From Bradyrhizobium guangzhouense (GTDB lineage: Bacteria > Pseudomonadota > Alphaproteobacteria > Rhizobiales > Xanthobacteraceae): 64,000 bases of DNA. The notes under the pieces were generated by a model that was not told where the DNA came from, searched no databases, and was given only the letters and a program-made list of their open reading frames with translations. The stretch is taken from contig NZ_CP030053.1 in the NCBI RefSeq assembly GCF_004114955.1, forward strand, positions 434,001 through 498,000. Reading direction: 5' to 3'. This document shows, one piece after another, positions 21,354 to 30,779 of the stretch. Numbering within the stretch: position 1 is the first letter of the stretch; every line of letters begins with the position of its first letter. Position numbers and translations under genes: made by a program.

Positions 21354-21422
21354 AGCATGATCCGGACCCGAAGGCCGCGTTAGCGCAAATTGTGCAGCGG
21401 TTTTCCGGAAAGATCATGCTCC
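21353..21422. repeat. Dispersed repeat, family G, just after acnA
   Basis: Begins gagcatgatccgg and ends ccggaaagatcatgctcc, so the ends pair as an imperfect hairpin. Repeats of this look (agagcatgat...gatcatgct) are common in Rhizobiales intergenic DNA. Only one copy is in this window. Confidence 0.65.
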
Positions 21423-21431
21423 AACAACAAT

Positions 21432-21456
21432 CTAAAGTGCGCTCGGCGCACTTTAG
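21432..21456 (+). terminator. Hairpin downstream of acnA
   Basis: Perfect 11-bp arms, CTAAAGTGCGC and GCGCACTTTAG, with a 3-base loop. There is no T-run after it, so it is either a weak terminator or a 3'-end stabiliser for the acnA transcript. Confidence 0.45.
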
Positions 21457-21506
21457 CGCGCGAATTTGTGAACGGTGGCTCACCGCGACGTGAGTAGAAG
21501 GAAAAA

Positions 21507-21536
21507 CGAAGGCGGCCTATCAAAAGGCCGCCTTCG
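21507..21536. terminator. Second hairpin between acnA and the DUF1223 gene
   Basis: Perfect 11-bp stem CGAAGGCGGCC / GGCCGCCTTCG with an 8-base loop. Five A residues precede it, giving a TTTTT tail on the minus strand; the plus-strand tail is only TACGTTTG. It is probably the main acnA terminator and may also stop antisense transcription. Confidence 0.6.
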
Positions 21537-21662
21537 TACGTTTGCGGTATGTTTCGGATGGGCCCGGCCGGCAAAATCCTGCTCTGGACGGTTGAATGTA
21601 CTGCGCCCGTAAGACTACGGTGACCATCAGGCGATAAGATCTTCCCGCAACGAGCTACCTGT

Positions 21663-22454
21663 GTGACGTTCAACATGACTGGTATGATGGCTTCTAATTT
21701 CGTTTCGCGATGGTCCGGAGCATTCTGGTCAGGAGCACTCGGCATCTGCGCCATCGTCGCCGTCATCCGCCCCGCCCAGGCCGATCCCCGCGCCGTGGTC
21801 GAGCTCTTCACCTCCCAGGGCTGCTCCTCCTGCCCGCCTGCCGACAAGGTCATCGGCGATCTCGCCAAGGACCCCTCGATCATCGCGCTGAGCATGCCGA
21901 TCGACTATTGGGATTATCTCGGCTGGAAAGACACGCTGGCGGATTCACGTTTCTCGGCGCGGCAGCGCGCCTATTCGCGCATGCGCGGTGACCGCGAGGT
22001 CTACACGCCGCAGGTCGTGGTCAACGGCGCCGCGCATGTCATCGGCAGCGACCGCTCCGGCATCGAGAACGCGATCGACAAGACCGACACGAGCGCGGGC
22101 ATCATGAGCGTGCCGGTGACGATGTCGCTCGCGGGCAAGCAGATCAACGTGTCGGTCGCCGCGAGCAAGGAGCCGACGGTCTCGCATGGCGAGGTCTGGA
22201 TCTGCTCGATCATGAAATCGGTGCCGATCGAAATCGGCCGCGGTGAGAATCGCGGGCAGCAGATCACCTACCACAACGTCGTACGCAATCTGCTCAAGGT
22301 CGGCGACTGGCACGGACATCCGGAAAGTTGGGCCGTCCCGATCGAGAATTTGACGTCGCGCGACAGCGTCGACGGCGCGGTGGTCTACGTCCAGGACGGC
22401 AGCCGCGATAAGCCCGGTCCGATGCTCGGCGCGGCGTACACGTCGCTGCACTAG
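21663..22454 (+). CDS. DUF1223 thioredoxin-fold secreted protein
   Basis: The protein has a signal peptide (hydrophobic stretch about residues 20-35, ending RPAQA) and a DUF1223 domain beginning VVELFTSQGCSSCPPADK. Cys54 and Cys57 form a CxxC-like CSSC. Further family blocks are LSMPIDYWDYLGWKDTLAD, RQRAYSRM and VYTPQVVVNG. The fold is thioredoxin-like, but the function is unknown. The start could be GTG 21663 (263 residues) or the ATG eight codons in; the signal peptide survives either choice. Confidence 0.85.
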   Translation: MTFNMTGMMASNFVSRWSGAFWSGALGICAIVAVIRPAQADPRAVVELFTSQGCSSCPPADKVIGDLAKDPSIIALSMPIDYWDYLGWKDTLADSRFSARQRAYSRMRGDREVYTPQVVVNGAAHVIGSDRSGIENAIDKTDTSAGIMSVPVTMSLAGKQINVSVAASKEPTVSHGEVWICSIMKSVPIEIGRGENRGQQITYHNVVRNLLKVGDWHGHPESWAVPIENLTSRDSVDGAVVYVQDGSRDKPGPMLGAAYTSLH

Positions 22455-22490
22455 ACGCAAGCCTGGATCGTCTCCGCAAAATCAGTCTTC

Positions 22491-22594
22491 GTCATTCCGG
22501 GGCGCGCCTCCTGGCGCGAACCCGGAATCCATCGATCCACGATCCGAGCTGAGAAATGGATTCCGGGCTCGCGCTTCGCGCGCCCCGGAATGAC
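22491..22594. repeat. Palindromic repeat, family D copy 1
   Basis: Ends gtcattccggggcgcg and cgcgccccggaatgac pair perfectly, and inner arms cccggaatccat / atggattccggg pair again. The second copy is at 31994-32099 and a half copy at 56554. It follows the DUF1223 stop by 36 bases. Confidence 0.88.
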
Positions 22595-22623
22595 GGAAAG
22601 AGCGGAAACATCCCGCCACAAAC

Positions 22624-22654
22624 AAAAAAGGACCAACTCGCGTTGGCCCTCCTT
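22624..22654 (-). terminator. Minus-strand terminator with no gene upstream
   Basis: Read on the minus strand, AAGGA-ggg-CCAAC-gcga-GTTGG-TCCTT is followed by TTTTG, with the six A residues at 22624-22629 supplying the U-tract. The stem is 10 bp with a 3-base bulge. The nearest minus-strand gene lies beyond 23492, so it may terminate either the GNAT-gene transcript or a small RNA. Confidence 0.6.
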
Positions 22655-23032
22655 GTCGCGCGTACAGACCCGATCCTGTTCGACCCCGGGGGGCTGGGGG
22701 CTGAGGAATCCGGAACCGAAAGGACCGGGTCAACGCACACTCATCTTTTCGCAATGCAGGGCGGCAGGCGGTGGGCGGAAAAGCGGCGATCCTGTGATTC
22801 CTGCTAACGATCCCGTGACGGTTTGCCGCTGAGAAGTTCCACCGTTGCGTGTGTCATGATTCGCTGCCGCTCAGTGAGGTGAACCCAGGTCCGCAGGGGG
22901 CGCGCTTCAGGAGTCCCTTGCAAGAGCCCCTTGCGGCGGGGAACAGTTGGCGCAATCATGCAGGTGTCATGATCCGCGGCTCCGGGGACGGTCTTCGCGG
23001 AGGCGGTCATGCTGACGCGATGGAGGCGCCCC
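22655..23032. other. Gene-free stretch upstream of DUF2794, possible small RNA
   Basis: About 380 bases without a convincing coding frame. A CCGGAACC-GAAA-GGACCGG hairpin lies at 22710-22729, and the minus-strand terminator just to the left suggests a minus-strand transcript. The DUF2794 promoter must also lie here. No tmRNA, 6S RNA or SRP RNA signature was recognised. Confidence 0.35.
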
Positions 23033-23404
23033 ATGAGTTTGACGTCGGAGGATGCCGATCCGAGCGAGCAGCGCGCAGTGGCGCGCCCCGCCGCTGCGAA
23101 TGCCCAACCCGGCCGGGTGACGTTCAACCGGCTCGAGCTGCACCGAATTCTCAATCTCTATGGCCGCATGGTCGCCGACGGCGAGTGGCGCGACTATGCG
23201 ATCGACTTCCTGAAAGACCGCGCGGTGTTCTCGGTCTATCGCCGCGCCTCCGAAGTGCCGATCTACCGCATCGAGAAAGATCCGCGGCTCGCGCGCAAGC
23301 AGGGCATGTACAGCGTGATCTCGGCGACCGGCCTGATCCTGCGCCGCGGCCACGAGCTCGAGCGCGTGCTGCTGGCGATCGATCGGAAATTGGCGGTGGT
23401 GTAG
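23033..23404 (+). CDS. DUF2794 domain protein
   Basis: A 123-residue soluble protein. The C-terminal domain FNRLELHRILNLYGRMVADGEWRDYAIDFLKDRA..VFSVYRRASE..PIYRIEKDP is the DUF2794 signature, a family largely confined to Alphaproteobacteria with no known function. The ATG at 23033 is preceded by GGAGG at 7-base spacing; an ATG at 23009 is in frame but lacks such a site. It stands alone, followed by the convergent GNAT gene. Confidence 0.85.
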   Translation: MSLTSEDADPSEQRAVARPAAANAQPGRVTFNRLELHRILNLYGRMVADGEWRDYAIDFLKDRAVFSVYRRASEVPIYRIEKDPRLARKQGMYSVISATGLILRRGHELERVLLAIDRKLAVV

Positions 23405-23491
23405 CGGCACAGATAGTGCCGCAAGGTGGGTTACGCCTGACGGTTTGCGCTTTGCGCAATCCGCGAGGCTAATCCACCCTACGAGACCGGA

Positions 23492-24022
23492 TTACTTTTC
23501 CGGCACCGTCTCCGCGCCCTGGCCGAGATCGCGCTGCATCATCACCGTATCCAGCCAGCGGCCGAACTTCAGGCCGACATTGGGATGCGTGCCGATCATC
23601 TTGAAGCCGCCCCTGGTGTGCACGCCGATCGAACCGGCATTGGCGGAATCGCCGATCACGGCGATCATCTGGCGAAAGCCCCGCGCCTCGCATTCGCGGA
23701 TCAGCCGCTCCAGGAGCAGTGAGCCGATGCCGCGGCGGTGGAAGGCGGGATCGAGATAGATCGAGTTCTCGACCGTGAAGCGATAGGCCGGGCGCGGCCG
23801 GTAGGCGCCGGCATAGGCATAGCCGGCGAGGCGGCTGTCGATGGTGGCTACGAAATAGGGATAGCCCCCGTCGACCAGCGCGCGATAGCGGCGCGTCATC
23901 TCGGCGAGATCAGGCGGATCAAGCTCGAACGTCGCGGTGCCCTCGCGGACAGCCTGCTGGTAGATGGCGGTGATGGCGGGGAGGTCGGCCTCGACAGTGG
24001 GCCTGATTTCAGGTGTGGACAT
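23492..24022 (-). CDS. GNAT N-acetyltransferase, phosphinothricin-acetyltransferase type
   Basis: The 176-residue protein has the GNAT fold. Acetyl-CoA-binding motif A is FHRRGIGSLLLERLI. The blocks IRPTVEADLPAITAIYQQAV, GTATFELDPP, YAYAGAYRPRPAYRFTVENSIYL and GFKMIGTHPNVGLKFGRWLD match the Pat/YncA group that acetylates phosphinothricin, methionine sulfone and similar amines. The natural substrate is unknown. It converges with DUF2794 on one side and follows the Bax-inhibitor-1 gene terminator on the other. Confidence 0.9.
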   Translation of the reverse strand: MSTPEIRPTVEADLPAITAIYQQAVREGTATFELDPPDLAEMTRRYRALVDGGYPYFVATIDSRLAGYAYAGAYRPRPAYRFTVENSIYLDPAFHRRGIGSLLLERLIRECEARGFRQMIAVIGDSANAGSIGVHTRGGFKMIGTHPNVGLKFGRWLDTVMMQRDLGQGAETVPEK

Positions 24023-24083
24023 GGAGGCGAGATTAGCAGGGGCTTTGGTGCGAGCAACGGCATTTCCGCATGGCGAGATGCCG

Positions 24084-24113
24084 CAAACAAAAACCCCGGC
24101 CTTTCGGCCGGGG
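24084..24113 (-). terminator. Rho-independent terminator after the Bax-inhibitor-1 family gene
   Basis: Perfect 8-bp stem CCCCGGCC (24094-24101) / GGCCGGGG (24106-24113) with a 4-base loop. On the minus strand it is followed by TTTTTGTTTGC. It lies 28 bases after the stop of the gene at 24142-24933. Confidence 0.92.
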
Positions 24114-24141
24114 CTCGTGTCCGTTCCCTCGGGTCTATCGC

Positions 24142-24933
24142 TTAGTCGCGCTGGCCGAGGAGCTGCAGCAGCAGCGTGAACAGGTTGATGAAGTTCAAGT
24201 ACAGCGACAGCGCACCAGAGATCGCCGCGCGCTCGGCGATGTCGCCGCCGGCCGAGGCGTAGCCGTAGATGTAGTCGTTCTTCAGCCGCTGGGTGTCCCA
24301 GGCGGTGAGGCCCGCGAACACCAGGACGCCGACCACCGACACGATGAACTGCAGCGCCGTGCTGGCCAGGAACAGGTTCACCAAGCTCGCGATGATGATG
24401 CCGATCAGGCCCATGAACAGGAACGAGCCCATGCCGGTCATGTCACGCTTGGTGGTGTAGCCATAGAGGCTCAGCGCGCCGAACGTCGCCGCGGTGATGA
24501 AGAACACCCGCACGATCGAGGTGTGGGTGTACACCAGGAAGATCGAGGACAGCGAGATACCCATCAGCGCCGAGAACACCCAGAACAGGATCTGGGCGGT
24601 CGAGGGAGCCAGGCGGTTGATGCCGGCCGAGATCACGAACACCATGGCGAGCGGCGCCAGCATGAACAGATATTTCAGCGGGCTCACGAACATCGCGTAG
24701 CCGAACGGCGTCAGGAACAGCTTGCCGACACGGACGGCTTCCGGGGTCGGAACGTCGGTGACGGCAGCCATGTAAACTCCGAGCGCGGCGAGGCCGGTGA
24801 TGGCGAGGCCAATGCTCATGTAATTGTAGATGCGCAGCATGTAGGCGCGCAGACCGGCATCGACCGTCGCGGCGTCAACACGCCCGGCGGCCCGGCCGAA
24901 AGGAGAAGCGTAATTGCGGTCTAGGTCCGACAT
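24142..24933 (-). CDS. Bax inhibitor-1/YccA family membrane protein
   Basis: A 263-residue protein with seven hydrophobic segments after a short polar N-terminus (MSDLDRNYASPFGRAAGRVD). Family blocks: MSIGLAITGLAALGVYMAA, FWVFSALMGISLSSIF, FFITAATFGALSLYGYTTKRDM and FAGLTAWDTQRLKNDY; the last carries the conserved Asp of this Ca2+-leak/pH-sensing fold. It ends FINLFTLLLQLLGQRD. Its role in bacteria is not settled; it relates to BsYetJ and E. coli YccA, which modulates FtsH. The start at 24933 is chosen over 24978 on homology. Confidence 0.92.
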   Translation of the reverse strand: MSDLDRNYASPFGRAAGRVDAATVDAGLRAYMLRIYNYMSIGLAITGLAALGVYMAAVTDVPTPEAVRVGKLFLTPFGYAMFVSPLKYLFMLAPLAMVFVISAGINRLAPSTAQILFWVFSALMGISLSSIFLVYTHTSIVRVFFITAATFGALSLYGYTTKRDMTGMGSFLFMGLIGIIIASLVNLFLASTALQFIVSVVGVLVFAGLTAWDTQRLKNDYIYGYASAGGDIAERAAISGALSLYLNFINLFTLLLQLLGQRD

Positions 24934-25215
24934 GGTCGAATTCCCGTTGGTTGCCCGGTCTGGCATGGGGGTCGCCATGCCGCCGGTTCGTCAAATTCTA
25001 TCTCGGATACCGATGCCTGCCGACATTAAATTTGGCTAACAATCGGGGCTCCGAACCCATCCGATATGTGGGAAACTAACACATCCGCTGCAACGGTCCA
25101 CGCGCGGCCGAATGTCGCCCTTCCCGCGCAATCCTGACGTGAGCCTGACAAGCAAACGTGGTTAACCGCGGGAATCGCGCGATTCCGCTCCCGTGCGGCT
25201 GGTCGCTACCTTTTG

Positions 25216-27782
25216 TCACAAATTCCGCAACACCGTGGCGGGCTTTTTGTTCAACGCCAGCAGCGTTCCCGCAAGGCCGAGCCCGACGGTGACGACCAGG
25301 GCGGCGGCCACCACGCCGGCGGCGCTTGCGGCCTGCCAGACGAAAGTCAGCGTCATCAGCCGCGTCACGATCAACCAGGCCGCGATGCTGCCGGCGATCA
25401 CGCCGAACACGGCAGTGGCGAACCCGATCAGCAGATATTCGAGCGCATAGGCGCCGAGCAGCCGCAACCGCGTCGCGCCCAGCGTCTTCAGGATCACCGC
25501 ATCATAGACGCGGTGGCGATGGCCGGCGGCGAGTGCGCCGCCCAGCACCAGGATCGCCGAGATCAGCGTCACGGCGCTGGCGCCGCGGATCGCGAGCGCG
25601 AGATTAGTCACGACCGCGCCGACCGTCTCCATCACCTCGCGCACGCGAACGCTCGTCACCATCGGGTAAGCATCCGCGACCTGCTTGATGATCTTGCCGT
25701 CGCCGGTCGCATTGCCGCCGGCTTCGGTCAGTGTCGCGATGTGGGTATGCGGCGCGCCTTTGAAGGCATTGGGCGAGAACACCAGCACGAAATTGATGCC
25801 GAGTCCTTGCCAGTCGATGGTCCTGAGATTGCCGATTTTCGCCGGGATGTCGCGGCCGAGCACGTTGACGACGATTTCGTCGCCAAGCTTCAGGGAGAGC
25901 CCGTCGGCGATCCTCTTTTCCATCGAGACCAACGGCGGGCCGGAATAGTCGGCGCCCCACCATTCGCCCTCGACCACCTTGGAGCCCTTCGGCAACTCGC
26001 CGGTATAGGTCAGGCCGCGGTCGCTCTGCAGCACCCATTCGGAGTCCGTGGTGGGCTTGAGGTCCTCGGCACGGACGCCGCGGGCGGCGACGATGCGTCC
26101 GCGCAGCATCGGCACATCCTCGACCTTCGCGCCCGGCGCGATCTGGCGCAGATAATCGTCGAACGGGCCGGCCTGCGTGCTCGGAATGTCGATGAAGTAG
26201 AACGACGGCGCGCGGTCTGGCAGCGCGGCGAGGAACTGCCGGCGCAGATTGCCGTCGATCTGGGTGATGGTGACGAGCACGGCGAGGCCGAGGCCGAGCG
26301 ACAGCACGACGGACGGCGTCAGCGCGCCCGGCCGATGAATGTTGGCGATCGCCAGCCGCAGCATGGTGAAGCGCGTGCGCGGCAGTTTTCGCGCGATTGC
26401 CATCAGCAGCGCGGCAACCGCGCGCAGCACCGCGAACACGACGACCGAGGAGACCACGAACACCGCAGCGATGCGCTTGTCGAAGGACAGGCCGATCACC
26501 ACGGCAACCAGCAGCGCGACGACGACACCCATGAACACGAGATAGCCCAGCCGCGGCCGGTGCCATTCGGCGGCGATGGTGTCGCGGAACAGCGCCGCCA
26601 CGGGCACGTCGTGGACGCGTCCGAGCGGCCACAGGCCGAAGGCGAGCGCGGTCAAAAGACCATAGACGAAGGCCAGCGCGAGCTCGTTCGCATGCACGGC
26701 CGGCACCACCGGCAGCGGCAGCAGCTTCCCGAACAGGCCGACGATGGCGAAAGGCATCGCAGCACCCAGCGCGAGGCCGATCACCGAGCCGATCGCGGCG
26801 AGCAGAACGACTTGCGCGAGATAGATGCCGAACACGTCCCGCCCCGTGGCGCCGACGGCCTTGAAGGCCGCGATCACCTCGAGCCGGCGGTCGATGTGGC
26901 TCTTCACGGCGTTGGCGACGCCGACGCTGCCGACCAAAAGCGCGGCGAGGCCGACCAGGGTCAGGAACTGCGTGAAGCGGCTGATATTGCGTTCGAGCTG
27001 CGGCGATGCATTGGAACGGCTGCGCACCTCCCAGCCGGCCTCCGGCGCGGCGTTGCGCGCGTCCGCGATGAAGGCGTCGGTGGCGCGGTCGCTGTTGGCG
27101 GTGTCAGGCAGTTTTACACGGTAGACCCAACGCACCAGGCTGCCGGGCTGGATCAGACCGGTGGCGCGCAGGGCGGCCTCGCTGATCAGGAAGCGCGGAC
27201 CGAAGCCGATGCCCCCGGCGAGCTTGTCGGGCTCGGCCTCGACGGCGCTGCGGATCTGGAAGGTGGCCGAGCCGATGGTGACGCGGTCGCCGATCTTGAG
27301 CGACAGCCGCGCCAGCAGCGTCGGATCGGCGGCCGCTCCGAACGCGCCGTCCCTCTCCGCGAGCAGGTCGTTCAGCGGCAGCTGTGGCGCCAGCGTCAAT
27401 TGGCCGAGCATCGGATAGGTGTCGTCGACGGCCTTCATCTCGACCAGCGCCAGCTTGCCGTCGGCCGAGCGCGCCATGCCGCGCAAGGTCGCGGCCACGG
27501 AGACGGTGCCGCGCGAACGCAGGAAGGCGACTTCTTCGGGTTTCGCTTCGCGTTGGAACAGCACGAACGACACATCGCCGCCGAGCAAGGTGCGGCCCTC
27601 GCCGGCGAGACCATCGCTGAGGCTCGCCGACACCGAGCCGACGCCCGATATCGCCATCACGCCGAGCGCGATGCAGGCGATGAAGACGTAAAAGCCGCGC
27701 AAGCCGCCGCGCAATTCGCGCAAGGCATAACGCAGCGACAGCGCGACGCCGTTCGGCTTCGCAAACGGTTCGATGGCGACGC

Positions 27783-27786
<4 letters not shown>
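25216..27786 (-). CDS. ABC transporter permease, FtsX/YbbP-like
   Basis: An 856-residue inner-membrane protein with one N-terminal span (GFYVFIACIALGVMAISGVG), a large periplasmic domain, an FtsX block of about three spans near residues 255-400, a second periplasmic domain, and a final FtsX block (LISAILVLGGALAAGHRHRVYDAVILKTLGATRLRLLGAY). This matches the YbbP family, the partner of a YbbA ATPase. The gene neighbour TesA supports that, as E. coli also has tesA-ybbA-ybbP. The exporter's cargo is unknown, possibly a lipid or lipoprotein. Its start overlaps the ATPase stop by four bases. Confidence 0.92.
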
Positions 27787-28497
<711 letters not shown>

Positions 28498-28505
<8 letters not shown>

Positions 28506-29196
28506 GGTCCGGTCATATGGCAAGTCCGATAGCGCGGTCGAGAGGCGTTACGGATTGTTCATGCACATAGCCGTGTTGATGCTCGCTTTGATGACGCTCG
28601 CCGATCCGGCCCGGGCCGACGTGGCAAAACCGATCAAGCTTGTCGTTCTCGGCGATTCCTTGAGTGCCGGTCTTGGCCTGCCGGGCCAGGACGCGTTTCC
28701 CGCCAAGCTGCAAAAAGCCTTGCAGGCCAAGGGCATAGTGGTCGACATGACCAATGCCGGTGTGTCGGGCGACACCGCGTCCGGCGGCCGCGACCGGCTC
28801 GACTGGTCAGTGCCCGAGGGAACCGAGGGTGTGATCGTCGAGCTCGGCGCCAACGATGCGATGCGCGGCATCGACCCTGACTTGACGCGGGCGGCGTTGA
28901 CCGACATCGTTCAGCGTCTCAAGGCGCGCAAGATCGCCGTGATGTTGTGTGGCATGCTGGCGCCGCCGAATTTCGGCGCGGACTACGGCGCGCGCTTCAA
29001 TTCGATTTATCCGGAACTGGCGAAACAGTTCGACGTGCCGCTCTATCCGTTTTTCCTCGACGGCGTCGCGGCAGATGCCAAGCTCAATCAGGCCGACGGC
29101 ATTCATCCGACCGCTGAAGGCGTCGACATCGTCGTCGACAAGATGCTGCCCACCGTGGAGGCATTCGTGCGCACGATCGGCGAGCAACGCCGTTGA
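28498..29196 (+). CDS. tesA: SGNH/GDSL esterase, TesA-like arylesterase
   Basis: Periplasmic lipolytic hydrolase. Block I GDSLSAGLG holds the nucleophilic Ser, GVSGDTASGGRDRL follows, GANDAMRG is block III and DGIHPTAEG carries the catalytic Asp and His. A signal peptide ends DPARA. The GTG at 28498 has a GGAG site 8 bases upstream; the ATG at 28561 starts directly at the signal peptide core and is an alternative. It is divergent from, and overlaps at the 5' end with, the ABC ATPase gene. Confidence 0.92.
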
Positions 29197-29218
29197 AAAG
29201 CAGGCAATGCTAACCCTA

Positions 29219-29240
29219 ACACCCGGGGTTTTCCCGGTGT
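29219..29240 (+). terminator. Hairpin after tesA
   Basis: ACACC-c-GGG-gtttt-CCC-GGTGT makes an 8-bp stem with one bulged base, 22 bases after the tesA stop. It has no T-run, so its terminator function is uncertain. Confidence 0.4.
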
Positions 29241-29370
29241 AGCCTTGGCAACACTTCGCAGAGTCACACAACTGCGATAGGAATCAGGGTACCGGTGATT
29301 CGTCGCCGGCTCTAATTTGGATAGGGTCCTTTCCCAGAGGACTGTACCCAAGCATCGGGAGTACGAAACG

Positions 29371-29907
29371 ATGCCGCGTTTGTTCACTGGTCTGGAAATT
29401 CCGGCCGAGATCGGCCAGTCGCTTTCCAACTTGCGAGGTGGCCTCCCCGGCGCCCGGTGGATCGATCCCGAAAATTATCACGTCACTCTGCGCTTCATCG
29501 GCGATATCGATGGCGCCTCCGCCAACGAGATCGCGTCGATGTTGTTTCGCGTCGATCGCAAGCCCTTCGAAGTGAAGGTGCAGGGCTTGCAGAGCTTCGG
29601 CGGCCGCAAGCCGCGCGCGGTGGTCGCCACCATCGCACCGAGCAAGCCGCTGATGGATCTGCAGGCCGAGCTCGAACGCATGATGCAGCGGATCGGTCTC
29701 GATCCGGAAGGGCGCAAATTCATTCCGCATGTCACGCTGGCCCGGTTGCACGACGCCACCGACCGCGACGTCGCCGACTATCTCTCGATCCGCGGCTACT
29801 TCCCGAGCAAGGCCTTCATGGCGGAGCGTTTCGTGCTGTTCTCCTCGCGCGCATCGACCGGCGGCGGCCCGTATGTGGTCGAGGACGCTTACGAGCTGTG
29901 TGAGTGA
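29371..29907 (+). CDS. thpR: RNA 2',3'-cyclic phosphodiesterase ThpR
   Basis: Member of the 2H phosphoesterase superfamily (formerly LigT), which opens 2',3'-cyclic phosphates on RNA. The two catalytic HxT/S motifs are HVTL at His37 and HVTL at His120. The N-terminus MPRLFTGLEIP and the segment FGGRKPRAVVATIAPS are typical. It has 178 residues from the ATG at 29371, chosen over an upstream start because the family begins there and a GGGAG site precedes it. Confidence 0.94.
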   Translation: MPRLFTGLEIPAEIGQSLSNLRGGLPGARWIDPENYHVTLRFIGDIDGASANEIASMLFRVDRKPFEVKVQGLQSFGGRKPRAVVATIAPSKPLMDLQAELERMMQRIGLDPEGRKFIPHVTLARLHDATDRDVADYLSIRGYFPSKAFMAERFVLFSSRASTGGGPYVVEDAYELCE

Positions 29908-29925
29908 GCTCTTTATCTCGGCCCA

Positions 29926-30330
29926 CTAGCGCCGTGGCGCCACGCTCGATCGGCTGACGTCGGTCTTCGCAAAGTCCGCGCCTTTGAACAGCAGCGGTTC
30001 GCTGCGCGTCACAGCCAGCGCGTAAGAGAAGCAATCCCCATAGTTGAGCGATGCAACATGTCGCCCTTTCCCGTAGCGCCGCCAAGCTCGCCGTGCTGCA
30101 TCGGCCTGGCCGGCATCGACTGCCACGATCTCGGCGCCGACCTTGACGAGCCACAGATCGAACTCGCGCCCGCCCGCATCACCTAGCCGAGTCTCGATCA
30201 CCATCGTTGCTTCAAGCACCGTTGCTGCAGAGATCAGGCGGACCGGATCGTCCACGATCAGTCGCTCCATATCCGCTGCATCGTCTTCGTTGAACGCGAT
30301 TGCCACGATCGCCGACGTATCGATTACCAT
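29926..30330 (-). CDS. vapC: VapC-type PIN-domain toxin
   Basis: A 134-residue PIN-domain ribonuclease. The acidic metal-binding residues are Asp4 (MVIDTSAIVAI), Glu40 (AATVLEATMVIE) and Asp99 (NYGDCFSYALA). VapC toxins cut tRNA or rRNA when released from the antitoxin. Its ATG overlaps the antitoxin stop by one base (TGATG), the classic coupled arrangement. Confidence 0.93.
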   Translation of the reverse strand: MVIDTSAIVAIAFNEDDAADMERLIVDDPVRLISAATVLEATMVIETRLGDAGGREFDLWLVKVGAEIVAVDAGQADAARRAWRRYGKGRHVASLNYGDCFSYALAVTRSEPLLFKGADFAKTDVSRSSVAPRR

Positions 30331-30584
30331 CAGCGCGGCAATCCATTCTCATCGTATCCGACGATCTCCTCAGACGTGCGGTCATCCAGGACGCGCATTT
30401 CGCTCCAGCGCTTCCTGATTTCGGCCATGTCTTGAAGCAGCGCGTCTTTGTGAGTTTGACCGCCGAGCCGACGCAACCGCTCCTCGATGGCCCGCTTGGT
30501 CGCTGTCGTGATGTTCTCGCCGGTCAATTGCGCCAGACTCCGCGCCAACTGCTCCGTTTCAGGGTCCTTGATGCTAAGCGCCAT
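30330..30584 (-). CDS. vapB: VapB-type antitoxin
   Basis: An 84-residue protein of the Rv0623/PSK-type VapB family. The N-terminus MALSIKDPETEQLARSLAQLTGENITTATKRAIEERLRR is a ribbon-helix-helix-like DNA-binding domain, cited here as residues 1-39. The C-terminal tail, ending EEIVGYDENGLPR, would wrap the PIN toxin. It lies directly upstream of vapC and probably represses its own operon. Confidence 0.9.
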   Translation of the reverse strand: MALSIKDPETEQLARSLAQLTGENITTATKRAIEERLRRLGGQTHKDALLQDMAEIRKRWSEMRVLDDRTSEEIVGYDENGLPR

Positions 30585-30608
30585 GAGAGGTTCCTTGGTT
30601 CCTTAATA

Positions 30609-30621
30609 GGTATATTCTACC
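30609..30621. promoter_or_regulatory. Candidate VapB operator
   Basis: The imperfect palindrome GGTA-TATTC-TACC lies 25 bases upstream of the vapB start, within the AT-rich promoter region (taataggtatattctac). VapB antitoxins usually bind such short dyads over their own promoter. The assignment is by position only. Confidence 0.35.
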
Positions 30622-30779
30622 CAAGCTAAGCGCAAGAATTGATCCGTCGGCCGGACCTCGTGATGCACCCGCGCGAGGCTTCGCATCCATGCAGGATCTG
30701 TCCGCTGAGGGCAGGTGCGCATGAGCCGTTGCGCCAATACACTGTTGCAATTTCCGCCGGTCTCTGGCGGTAAAGGGCG

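Noticed and set aside
22801..22832. A reading ANDPVTVCR-stop that resembles the ANDN start of an alphaproteobacterial tmRNA tag.
   Set aside because: The tag should end in a hydrophobic Ala-rich motif (such as AVAA), not CR, and no tRNA-like acceptor part was found nearby.
25020..25050. A TTAA...CTAAC arrangement upstream of the Bax-inhibitor-1 gene that looks like a CtrA box.
   Set aside because: The spacing and second half do not fit TTAA-N7-TTAA; only one half-site is intact.
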